Shown: piece after piece, positions 1 through 5,169 of the stretch
Layout of the letters: every line of letters starts with the position of its first letter
Numbering within the stretch: position 1 is the first letter of the stretch
NCBI GenBank assembly: GCA_023432075.1
Contig: JAEYVD010000213.1
Span: 1-6,558 of the forward strand
Reading direction: 5' to 3'
Origin: Pseudomonadota bacterium
GTDB taxonomy: Bacteria > Pseudomonadota > Gammaproteobacteria > Burkholderiales > Burkholderiaceae_B
DNA length: 6,558 nt
The notes under the pieces: generated by a model
Databases searched by the model: none
Told to the model about the DNA's origin: nothing
Seen by the model: the letters and a program-made list of their open reading frames with translations, nothing else
Made by a program: the position numbers and the translations under genes

Positions 1-1
1 C

Positions 2-325
2 TCTTCCAACCTGCGCAAGAACGTGCTGGCCGTCTTTCCCGCGGACAAGCAGGCCGACCTGGACGCCATTGCGCGGGCGGCCGGCGGCAAGAAGGCCTCG
101 CTCGCGTCGCAGGACCTGGCGCGCGAACTGACCGGCTGCGAGATCGGCGCGATTCCGCCCTTCAGCTTCAATCCGGACCTGACGCTGCTGGTAGACCCCA
201 GCCTGCGCGAACGCCACGACGAAATCGTGTTCAACGCGGGACGCCTGGACGCGTCCATCCTGCTGAACACCGACGATTACTTCCGCCTGGCCGCGCCCGA
301 AGAGGCGCCGCTCATCAAGGCCTGA
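2..325 (+). CDS. YbaK/ProX-type aminoacyl-tRNA deacylase, C-terminal part (5' end outside window)
   Basis: This is the last ~107 residues of a protein whose start lies before the window; the frame is open from base 2 to TGA at 323-325. The YbaK/ProXp (INS-like) family hydrolyses misacylated tRNAs in the cytoplasm, such as Cys- or Ala-tRNA(Pro), as a free-standing editing domain. What I see: an opening strand resembling the family's A-V-x-P-A-D segment, then an L-T-G-C-E-I-G-A-I-P-P-F run at 128-163, which corresponds to the conserved G-x-x-P-F loop of the substrate pocket, then an I-V-F-N-A-G-R-x-D-x-S-I-L-L segment typical of the family C-terminus. The catalytic lysine is expected in the missing N-terminal half and cannot be checked. 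An internal GTG at 23 is open but unlikely to be the start, because it would remove the core of the domain. The next gene starts 20 nt downstream. Family assignment is fairly secure; tRNA specificity is not. Confidence 0.85.
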   Translation, partial: SSNLRKNVLAVFPADKQADLDAIARAAGGKKASLASQDLARELTGCEIGAIPPFSFNPDLTLLVDPSLRERHDEIVFNAGRLDASILLNTDDYFRLAAPEEAPLIKA

Positions 326-336
326 CAGCCGACCAT

Positions 337-340
337 GAGG
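337..340 (+). promoter_or_regulatory. Ribosome binding site (GAGG) deciding the GTG start of the FUSC gene
   Basis: GAGG lies 5 nt before the GTG at 346. It supports this start over the in-frame ATG at 388 (residue 15), which has no comparable purine-rich run at the right distance. The ATG at 335-337 overlaps this site but is in another frame. Confidence 0.6.
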
Positions 341-345
341 CCACC

Positions 346-2325
346 GTGTCCCGCCCCTCGATAAGCCACGTCGCGCACGCCTCCAACATGCGCTGGCTGA
401 TGAGCCTGGCGCACATGGAGCCGTCGCCGGTGAATCCGTGGGTGATGCTGCGCGCCGCCCTGGCCATCGGCCTGCCAACGGCGGTAGGCATGGCGCTGGA
501 CCAGAGCGCGGCGGCCGCGCTGGTGGCACTGGGCGCGCTGCCCGCCATCACGGGCGACAACGGCGGCCCCTACCGCAACCGGGCGCTTTCGATCGGTTCC
601 ACGGTGTTCGGCGGCGCTTTGGGCTATCTGCTGGGCAACCTGATGGCCGGGCACGGCCTGTGGACCTCCGCGGCAATGATGCTGCTGGTCCTGGCGGCCA
701 GCCTGGTCGGCACCTTCAACAACATCGCCGCCGTCGCCACGCTGCAATTTGCCACCTACGTCATCGTCGGTTCCAGTTTGACCTCCACCCTGCCGCCCTG
801 GCTGCCGCCGGTGCTGGTGGGCGCGGGCGGGCTATTCGGCCTGGCGCTCACGCTGTCCGGGTGGGTCGTGAACCCCATTGCGCCGGAGCGGGCCGCGGTG
901 GCGCAGGCCTACCGCAAGCTGGCGGCGATGTTCGCGGCCATCGGCACCTCGCGGGTGATGGCCGCGCGCCGCGACATGGAAGCGGCCATGACCACCGCCT
1001 ATGACACCGTCCTGGCCGCGCGTGGCCGGTCGGCCGGTCCGACGCCCCGCCTGGCGCGCCTGGCCGCGCAGTTGCAAGCCTGCACGCCGCTCACCAATGC
1101 CGCACTGACGCTGGCGCGCGCCAGCCGCGTGTTGCCGCCCGAATGCGCGCGCGTCATGAACCACGTGGCCGACCGGGTCGAAAACGACGCCGAACCGGAC
1201 GCGCGCGACGACATTGCCGCCCTGCGCCGGGCCGGCATGCCGCAGCTGGCCGAGGCGCTGGAACAGGTGCAATTGCTGCTGAACGGCGCCCGGGCCGCGC
1301 AGCCGGACGCCTTCGCGACCCTGCAGCCCGCGCCGGCGCGAACGCCTTGGCGCGTGCTGGTCCGCACGTACCGCCCCGGGCCGACGACGGTGCGTTATCT
1401 GGTGCGCCTGGGGCTGTGCCTGCTCGCCGCCGAGGCGGTCGCCCTGGCGGCCGCGTTGCCGCGGTCCTACTGGGTGCCGCTGATTGTCGTGGTGGTGTTC
1501 AAGCCCAACTTTGGCTCGGTCTTCGCGCGCGCCCTGCAAAGCTGCGCGGGCAGCGTGGTGGGCGTGGGCATCAGCGCCACCGTCCTCGCCCTGGACCGGG
1601 GCGGGCTCGCCAGCCTGCTGACGGTTGCCGCGCTGGCCGCGTTGCTGCCGTGGTCGATACGGCGCAACTACGGGCTGTTTTCGGCCATCATGCTGCCCAT
1701 CCTCATGCTGCTGATCGGCGCGCTGCAGCCCGGAAGCTGGGCCATTGCGCTGGCCCGCCTGGTGGATGTGGGCGTCGCGGCGGCCATCGTGTTGCTGGTG
1801 GGTTACCTGCCCTGGATACGCATCGAACGCAGTAATCTGGACCATGCCGTGTCCACGGCCACGTCCACGCTGGCGGCTTACCTGAATACGGTCTTTCAGG
1901 CCAACCCCGACAACCGGCACGACCTGCGCGCCCGCGCCTACTCGCGCCTGTCGGATCTGCGCGTCGCCCTGCAGCGCGGGTTGTCCGAGCCCCGGCTGGT
2001 CAGCCGCCGCGCGTTGGCCTGGTGGCCAGTCGAAGTGGCGCTGGAACGCGTGGCCAACGCCATTTCGGACACGGCCTGGTCGCTGCCCGCCGGCCAAGCC
2101 GCGCCGCCCGCCGCCGAGGTCGCCCAACTGGCCGCCGCCCTGGACCGCATTGCCGCCACCGTCGAACAAGGCCTGCCCGTGCCTGCCGAGGCGATCGCAA
2201 CGCCCTCGCCCGCGCTGCGCGACGTCGCCGCGCAGATCGAAGCCTTGCGCGCCACGCTGGCCGGGCCCGACTTCACCGCCGCGCCCGGCCGCCCTGCCAC
2301 TCCCTCCCCCCTTCACCAGGTCTGA
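346..2325 (+). CDS. FUSC-family inner-membrane protein (fusaric acid / aromatic acid efflux type)
   Basis: A complete 659-residue membrane protein with the two-halves architecture of FUSC-family transporters (FusC, AaeB, YccS relatives). Known members export fusaric acid or hydroxylated aromatic acids, or are uncharacterised. An N-terminal hydrophobic half covers about residues 33-177, with several helices and the short loop G-D-N-G-G-P-Y-R-N-R at 70-79. A soluble, alanine-rich helical middle spans about 180-345. A second hydrophobic half spans about 350-490 and carries the family signature: Y375-W376, then F-K-P-N-F-G at 385-390, then R395. The cytoplasmic C-terminal tail (491-659) contains the A-R-A-Y-S-R-L-S-D-L-R segment common after the second half. 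The length is normal for the family. No membrane-fusion partner (AaeA/FusE type) or outer-membrane channel gene lies beside it in this window, so an efflux substrate cannot be inferred. The NRDE gene begins 3 nt after the stop, implying co-transcription. An alternative start is ATG 388. Confidence 0.9.
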   Translation: MSRPSISHVAHASNMRWLMSLAHMEPSPVNPWVMLRAALAIGLPTAVGMALDQSAAAALVALGALPAITGDNGGPYRNRALSIGSTVFGGALGYLLGNLMAGHGLWTSAAMMLLVLAASLVGTFNNIAAVATLQFATYVIVGSSLTSTLPPWLPPVLVGAGGLFGLALTLSGWVVNPIAPERAAVAQAYRKLAAMFAAIGTSRVMAARRDMEAAMTTAYDTVLAARGRSAGPTPRLARLAAQLQACTPLTNAALTLARASRVLPPECARVMNHVADRVENDAEPDARDDIAALRRAGMPQLAEALEQVQLLLNGARAAQPDAFATLQPAPARTPWRVLVRTYRPGPTTVRYLVRLGLCLLAAEAVALAAALPRSYWVPLIVVVVFKPNFGSVFARALQSCAGSVVGVGISATVLALDRGGLASLLTVAALAALLPWSIRRNYGLFSAIMLPILMLLIGALQPGSWAIALARLVDVGVAAAIVLLVGYLPWIRIERSNLDHAVSTATSTLAAYLNTVFQANPDNRHDLRARAYSRLSDLRVALQRGLSEPRLVSRRALAWWPVEVALERVANAISDTAWSLPAGQAAPPAAEVAQLAAALDRIAATVEQGLPVPAEAIATPSPALRDVAAQIEALRATLAGPDFTAAPGRPATPSPLHQV

Positions 2326-2328
2326 ATC

Positions 2329-3129
2329 ATGTGTCTTGCCGTACTGGCCCTGCACTCCTTGCCCGGCATCCCCGTCCTGATCGCCGCGAACCGCGACGAG
2401 TTTCACGCGCGTCCCACCCTGCCCGCCGCGCAATGGCCCGACGCCCCGGCGATTTACGCCGGGCGCGACGGCCAGGCGGGCGGCACGTGGATGGGCGCCA
2501 CGACCGAGGGGCGCTACGCGCTGGTCACCAACTTTCGCGAGCCCGGCCGGCATCTGGACGACGCGCCTTCGCGCGGCGCGCTGGTCGAGGACTTTCTGCG
2601 CGGCGCCATGACGCCGCAGGCGTACCTGGAAACGATGCATGACGTGGACCAGGCCTACAACGGCTTCAACCTGATCGTGGGCGACGCCCGCCAGGCGTGG
2701 TACCTGAGCAACCGCGATGGCGGGCCGCGCCCGCTGGCGCCCGGCGTCTATGCCCTGTCGAATCACCTGCTGGACACGCCTTGGCCCAAGCTGGCGCGAA
2801 CCAAGGCCGCGTTCACCGCCGTGCTGCAACACCAGCCGCAGCCGGACCTGCCCGCGCTGTTCGCCGCGCTCGCCGACCGCAGCCCGGCGGACGATGCAGA
2901 CTTGCCCGCCACCGGCCTGCCGCCCGACCGCGAGCGCCTGCTGAGCAGCCCCTTCATCGTCAGCGCGACGTACGGCACGCGCAGTTCCAGCGTGATGGCG
3001 CTGCATGGCAACGGCGCCGGGCAGTTGGAGGAACGGCGCTTCGCGCCGGATGGCTCGGTCAGCGGCGTGAGCCAGCTGACGTTTTGCTGGCGGCAGGCCG
3101 GCGGCAGCGACCCGGCACGCGGCGCCTGA
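2329..3129 (+). CDS. NRDE / TANGO2 family protein
   Basis: A complete 266-residue protein of the NRDE family (homologous to eukaryotic TANGO2), usually about 250-280 residues. Signatures visible in order: M1-C2 at the extreme N-terminus, A-A-N-R-D-E-F at 19-25 followed by R28-P29 and W36, G-G-T-W-M-G at 51-56, T-N-F-R-E-P at 67-72, F-N-L-I-V-G-D at 113-119, Y-A-L-S-N-x-x-L-D-T-P-W-P-K at 141-154, and Y-G-T-R-S-S-S-V at 215-222. The family fold has been likened to Ntn hydrolases with Cys2 as candidate nucleophile. The biochemical role in bacteria is not established; eukaryotic relatives have been linked to heme or lipid handling. Cys2 directly after the initiator fixes the start at 2329, although the ribosome site is only a weak AGG at 2318-2320. 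The 3-nt gap after the FUSC stop suggests translational coupling. There is no signal peptide, so it is probably cytoplasmic. The family call is certain; the function is open. Confidence 0.95.
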   Translation: MCLAVLALHSLPGIPVLIAANRDEFHARPTLPAAQWPDAPAIYAGRDGQAGGTWMGATTEGRYALVTNFREPGRHLDDAPSRGALVEDFLRGAMTPQAYLETMHDVDQAYNGFNLIVGDARQAWYLSNRDGGPRPLAPGVYALSNHLLDTPWPKLARTKAAFTAVLQHQPQPDLPALFAALADRSPADDADLPATGLPPDRERLLSSPFIVSATYGTRSSSVMALHGNGAGQLEERRFAPDGSVSGVSQLTFCWRQAGGSDPARGA

Positions 3130-3162
3130 TACAAACGGTTGATTTCCGAGGCGGACGGACGC

Positions 3163-3189
3163 GAACTCGCCTTGCGCGGCCAAGTCGAA
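3163..3189 (+). promoter_or_regulatory. Candidate ECF (sigma-E-like) promoter for the small exported protein gene
   Basis: GAACTC at 3163-3168 is followed, after 15 nt, by GTCGAA at 3184-3189. This resembles the RpoE-type pair (G)GAACTT and GTC-TAA at the usual spacing, with one mismatch in each. Transcription would begin near 3196, just before the hairpin at 3203-3237. No good sigma-70 pair is visible in this 128-nt gap: TTGATT at 3139-3144 has no matching -10. This is a by-eye match in GC-rich DNA and may be chance. Confidence 0.25.
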
Positions 3190-3202
3190 TCGTTGCAAGC
3201 TA

Positions 3203-3241
3203 CCGCCGGGGGCAGCCACAACGCGCTGCCCCGCCGGTTTT
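3203..3241 (+). terminator. GC-rich hairpin followed by TTTT: terminator of the upstream genes or leader hairpin of the next gene
   Basis: GGGGCAGC at 3209-3216 pairs perfectly with GCTGCCCC at 3225-3232 around an 8-nt loop. After a small internal loop, CCG at 3203-3205 can pair with CGG at 3235-3237. TTTT follows at 3238-3241. That is the shape of an intrinsic terminator with a short U tract, suited to ending the YbaK-FUSC-NRDE transcript 108 nt after the NRDE stop. It ends only 5 nt before the next gene's ribosome site, so it could instead be a leader structure of that gene. Confidence 0.5.
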
Positions 3242-3246
3242 CCTGC

Positions 3247-3251
3247 AGGAG
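3247..3251 (+). promoter_or_regulatory. Strong ribosome binding site (AGGAG) deciding the start at 3258
   Basis: AGGAG lies 6 nt before the ATG at 3258. Although the frame is open far upstream, into the NRDE gene, this site and the signal peptide beginning at that ATG fix the start. Confidence 0.8.
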
Positions 3252-3257
3252 AATTCC

Positions 3258-3692
3258 ATGAACAAACGTTTTGAACGCTGCACAATGGCCGCCGCCATGG
3301 CCCTGGGCAGCATGGCCATTGCAGGCGTCCTGTCCACCGCCCAGGCAGGCATGCCGCCCGTGCAGCATCAGGGCACGGTGGAGTACGTCAGCGGCGGCAT
3401 CGGCATCGACGAATCAGAGGCCATGAAAGCCGCCTCCAGCAGCTATCCGCTGGCGCTGACCTTTGCCGCCCAACGCGGCGGCAACGCCGATTACGTGGCC
3501 GACGTAACCGTCGCCATCCGCGACGCCAACGGCAAGGCCGTGCTGCAAACCACGTCGCAAGGCCCCTACATGCTGGTGAAGCTGCCGGCGGGCAGCTACA
3601 AGATCTCGGCCACGTACGACGGCCAGGCGCAGGAACGCGAGGTCACGGTGCAGGGCTCGGGCACCGCGCGCGCCATGTTCGAGTGGAAGTGA
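3258..3692 (+). CDS. Small exported protein with carboxypeptidase-regulatory-like / Ig-like beta domain, function unknown
   Basis: A 144-residue protein I do not recognise by name. Residues 1-30 look like a Sec signal peptide: basic start (K3, R4, R7), an alanine/methionine-rich hydrophobic core, and an A-Q-A signal-peptidase I motif ending at residue 30. There is no lipobox, so the mature ~114-residue protein should be soluble in the periplasm or secreted. The mature part reads as a beta sandwich: V-E-Y-V-S-G-G-I-G at 41-49, alternating strands at 79-88 (A-D-V-T-V-A-I-R-D), then a segment resembling carboxypeptidase-regulatory-like repeats, where L-V-K-L-P-A-G-S-Y-K-I-S-A-T-Y (106-120) matches the usual 'L-P-x-G-x-Y-x-V/I-x-A-x-Y' strand, and finally E-V-T-V-Q-G. 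The mature part contains no cysteine and no catalytic motif. A binding or chaperone role is possible but unproven. It follows a terminator-like hairpin and so may be a single-gene unit, perhaps under an ECF sigma factor. It converges on the MAPEG gene. Confidence 0.85.
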   Translation: MNKRFERCTMAAAMALGSMAIAGVLSTAQAGMPPVQHQGTVEYVSGGIGIDESEAMKAASSSYPLALTFAAQRGGNADYVADVTVAIRDANGKAVLQTTSQGPYMLVKLPAGSYKISATYDGQAQEREVTVQGSGTARAMFEWK

Positions 3693-3699
3693 CGCCGGA

Positions 3700-3726
3700 T
3701 GGCCGCGGCCGGCAACGCCGCGGCCA
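3700..3726. terminator. Perfect 10-bp inverted repeat between convergent genes, probable bidirectional hairpin
   Basis: TGGCCGCGGC at 3700-3709 and GCCGCGGCCA at 3717-3726 are exact reverse complements around a 7-nt loop. It begins 7 nt after the stop of the exported-protein gene and ends 27 nt from the stop of the convergent MAPEG gene. Neither side has a U tract, so classical intrinsic termination is doubtful. It may act as a 3'-end stabiliser or Rho-assisted terminator for both transcripts. Confidence 0.5.
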
Positions 3727-3753
3727 GACTCACAGGGCGGCGCGGCGCGGGAC

Positions 3754-4128
3754 TCAGACGCCCGCGAATAGAATCGTGATCACGAATCCCACGCCCGCCG
3801 CCCAGACCAGCGAGCGCAGCGCGCCCCAATTGGCCAGGTACATCGCCAGGTATCCCAACCGGGTGCCCAGCCAGCACGCCATCAGCGTGGCAACGTGCGC
3901 GGGCGAAGCCTGGTTGTACAGCGCGAACAACACCGCGGCGTAGAAAAACGGCAGCGCCTCGAACGTGTTGACCTGCGCGGCGTTGGCCCGCGCGCGCCAC
4001 CCTTCCTGCCGTGCCAGCCAGGCGCGCGGATCGTTGTTGTCGAACTTCTTGCCGCCTGCCTTGGCGATGATCGTGCACACGAAGGGCAGCAGCGCCGCGG
4101 CCAGCATCAACCACGCGATTGTCTTCAT
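3754..4128 (-). CDS. MAPEG-family membrane protein
   Basis: A 124-residue protein with four predicted membrane helices at about residues 3-22, 56-72, 77-99 and 104-122. This is the size and topology of the bacterial MAPEG family (membrane-associated proteins in eicosanoid and glutathione metabolism). Known relatives include microsomal glutathione transferases, but most short bacterial members have no demonstrated activity. Family features visible: F-D-N-N-D-P-R at 29-35 in the first loop, then R47 and A-A-Q-V-N-T-F-E-A at 50-58, which contains the conserved N54-x-x-E57 pair at the start of helix 2, and R90 near the end of helix 3. The start at 4128 is chosen because GGAG (4138-4135) lies 6 nt upstream. 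The in-frame ATG at 4140 overlaps that ribosome site and would add only four residues. The frame stays open far upstream, but that part runs antisense through the protease gene and is not coding. It diverges from the protease gene by 150 nt. Confidence 0.9.
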   Translation of the reverse strand: MKTIAWLMLAAALLPFVCTIIAKAGGKKFDNNDPRAWLARQEGWRARANAAQVNTFEALPFFYAAVLFALYNQASPAHVATLMACWLGTRLGYLAMYLANWGALRSLVWAAGVGFVITILFAGV

Positions 4129-4278
4129 TCCTGACTCCATTGCTGGCGGCGCAAGGTCCGCCGGATATACGGGGCGTGTGCCGCCGCTGCCGCATGGTCG
4201 CCTGAAATCACCGGCAAGGCAAAGCCGGCGCGGGCGCGCGCGTACACTCAGGCCTTCGCGATAGCCTCCCATCCGCCG
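4129..4278. promoter_or_regulatory. Divergent intergenic region with imperfect palindrome, presumed to carry both promoters
   Basis: The 150 nt between the MAPEG and CPBP starts must contain both 5' regions. An imperfect palindrome, CCGGATATACGG (10 of 12 positions symmetric), sits at 4161-4172, about 33 nt upstream of the MAPEG start; its AT-rich core could be an operator or part of a -10 element. TACACT at 4243-4248 is a possible -10 for the protease, but I see no matching -35. A short CCGGC/GCCGG stem at 4211-4228 is also present. Promoter positions are not resolved. Confidence 0.3.
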
Positions 4279-5127
4279 ATGCCGCACTTCATGCCGTGGT
4301 TCGCCCTGTTCCTGGCCGCCGCCCTCCTGTGGCCGCCCCGCACGCGCCGATGGGCGCTTGCTCCCTTGGCGGTGGCCTGGGCCTGGGCATTGGCCGACGG
4401 CGTCGCGGATCCCGTGGCGCTCGCGGGTCCGGCACTGCTGCTTGCTGCGGCCGCGCTGGTGCGCGCCGGCGGGGGGGCGGCATCGCGCGCGGCCGGTCAT
4501 GCGCTCTTCGTGGTCGTGGCCATGCTGCTCTTTGCCCATCTGCTGCCCGGTTTTCACAACCTGCGCGTCATTGCGCCCGCGCCGCTCAGTCCGGACGCCG
4601 TGCCGTTCGGCATGTACCTGAATCTGGACAAGCCGCTCGTGGGGTTCTGGGTGGTGCTGGTGATGGCCCCGCCGATGACTGCGGCGCATGCGCGGCTGAC
4701 CTTGCAGGCGGCGTTGCTGGCGTGCGCGGGCGCGGTGACCGCCTGCCTGGGCTTGGCGCTGGCGTTGGGGGTGGTGGGATGGGCGCCCAAGTGGCCCGCG
4801 TCCGGCTGGATCTGGCTGCTGAACAATGCCCTGCTCGTCACGCTGGCAGAAGAGGCGCTGTTTCGAGGTTATGTGCAGGAGCGTCTGACGCAATGGTGGC
4901 GTCATCGTCCGTGGGGCGCCTGGGCGGCGCTGGCCGTGGCGGCCGTGCTGTTCGGCCTGGCGCACTACGCCGGCGGCTGGCAGTGGATGCTGCTGGCCGC
5001 GCTGGCGGGGGTGGGATACGGCGTGGCCTACCGCTACGGCGGGCTGGCCGCCGCCGTGCTGGCGCATCTGGGGCTGAACGCGGCGCACTTCGGATGGTTT
5101 ACCTATCCGATGCGCGCCGCGCTCTGA
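4279..5127 (+). CDS. CPBP-family intramembrane metalloprotease (CAAX protease / ABI type)
   Basis: A complete 282-residue, very hydrophobic protein with roughly eight to ten membrane segments. The three conserved CPBP (Abi/Rce1-like) motifs are in the expected C-terminal half: E191-E192-x-x-x-R196-G at the start of the domain, F225-x-x-x-H229, and H263-x-x-x-N267. These Glu, His and Asn residues form the intramembrane metal/catalytic site in Rce1-type proteases, so the enzyme looks intact. In bacteria such proteins are linked to bacteriocin self-immunity or membrane-protein processing. No bacteriocin or peptide precursor is visible here, so the substrate is unknown. The N-terminal half (about 1-170) carries several hydrophobic segments and a loop at 91-118. 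The start is uncertain: neither ATG 4279 nor the in-frame ATG 4291 (residue 5) has a clear Shine-Dalgarno sequence; 4279 is kept as the longer form. It diverges from MAPEG and converges on the reductase gene. Confidence 0.9.
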   Translation: MPHFMPWFALFLAAALLWPPRTRRWALAPLAVAWAWALADGVADPVALAGPALLLAAAALVRAGGGAASRAAGHALFVVVAMLLFAHLLPGFHNLRVIAPAPLSPDAVPFGMYLNLDKPLVGFWVVLVMAPPMTAAHARLTLQAALLACAGAVTACLGLALALGVVGWAPKWPASGWIWLLNNALLVTLAEEALFRGYVQERLTQWWRHRPWGAWAALAVAAVLFGLAHYAGGWQWMLLAALAGVGYGVAYRYGGLAAAVLAHLGLNAAHFGWFTYPMRAAL

Positions 5128-5147
5128 ACTTCAGGTCTGAAGCTCAG
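5124..5147. terminator. Near-perfect 11-bp inverted repeat overlapping the CPBP stop codon
   Basis: CTGAACTTCAG (5124-5134) and CTGAAGCTCAG (5137-5147) are reverse complements at 10 of 11 positions, with a 2-nt centre. The one mismatch is A-C in the plus-strand RNA and a G-U wobble in the minus-strand RNA, so the reductase transcript would form the fuller stem. It sits in the 42-nt gap between two convergent stops and overlaps the protease TGA at 5125-5127. There is no U tract on either side. It is probably a shared 3'-end structure. Confidence 0.45.
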
Positions 5148-5169
5148 GCCGAGACATCGGGTTCAGGCG

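Noticed and set aside
277..747. Minus-strand open frames opposite the FUSC N-terminus
   Set aside because: Biased Gln/Arg/Gly/His composition, no ribosome site, and full overlap with the well-supported FUSC gene.
3139..3167. TTGATT as a sigma-70 -35 element upstream of the exported-protein gene
   Set aside because: At 17-nt spacing the -10 hexamer would be CGAACT, a poor match, so a promoter is not supported.
2697..3257. Upstream extension of the exported-protein frame back into the NRDE gene
   Set aside because: The upstream translation is low-complexity Arg/Ala/Pro overlapping a well-conserved NRDE sequence; AGGAG and a signal peptide fix the start at 3258.
832..3285. Very long open frame (817 codons) on the minus strand opposite the FUSC and NRDE genes
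   Set aside because: The translation is rich in Arg, Gly, Gln and His with no domain, as expected for the antisense of GC-rich codons; the plus-strand genes carry clear family motifs.
4471..4477. Run of seven G residues inside the protease gene as a possible phase-variation tract
   Set aside because: Short, in-frame, and in a Gly/Ala-rich loop of GC-rich DNA; tracts known to switch are usually longer, and the downstream frame is intact.
4129..5088. Upstream extension of the MAPEG frame across the protease gene
   Set aside because: It is antisense to the CPBP motifs and gives no recognisable protein; GGAG and the first membrane helix fit the start at 4128.
4279..5127. CPBP protease as part of a bacteriocin immunity system
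   Set aside because: No double-glycine leader peptide, bacteriocin precursor or ABC exporter is present nearby, so the family name alone does not justify it.
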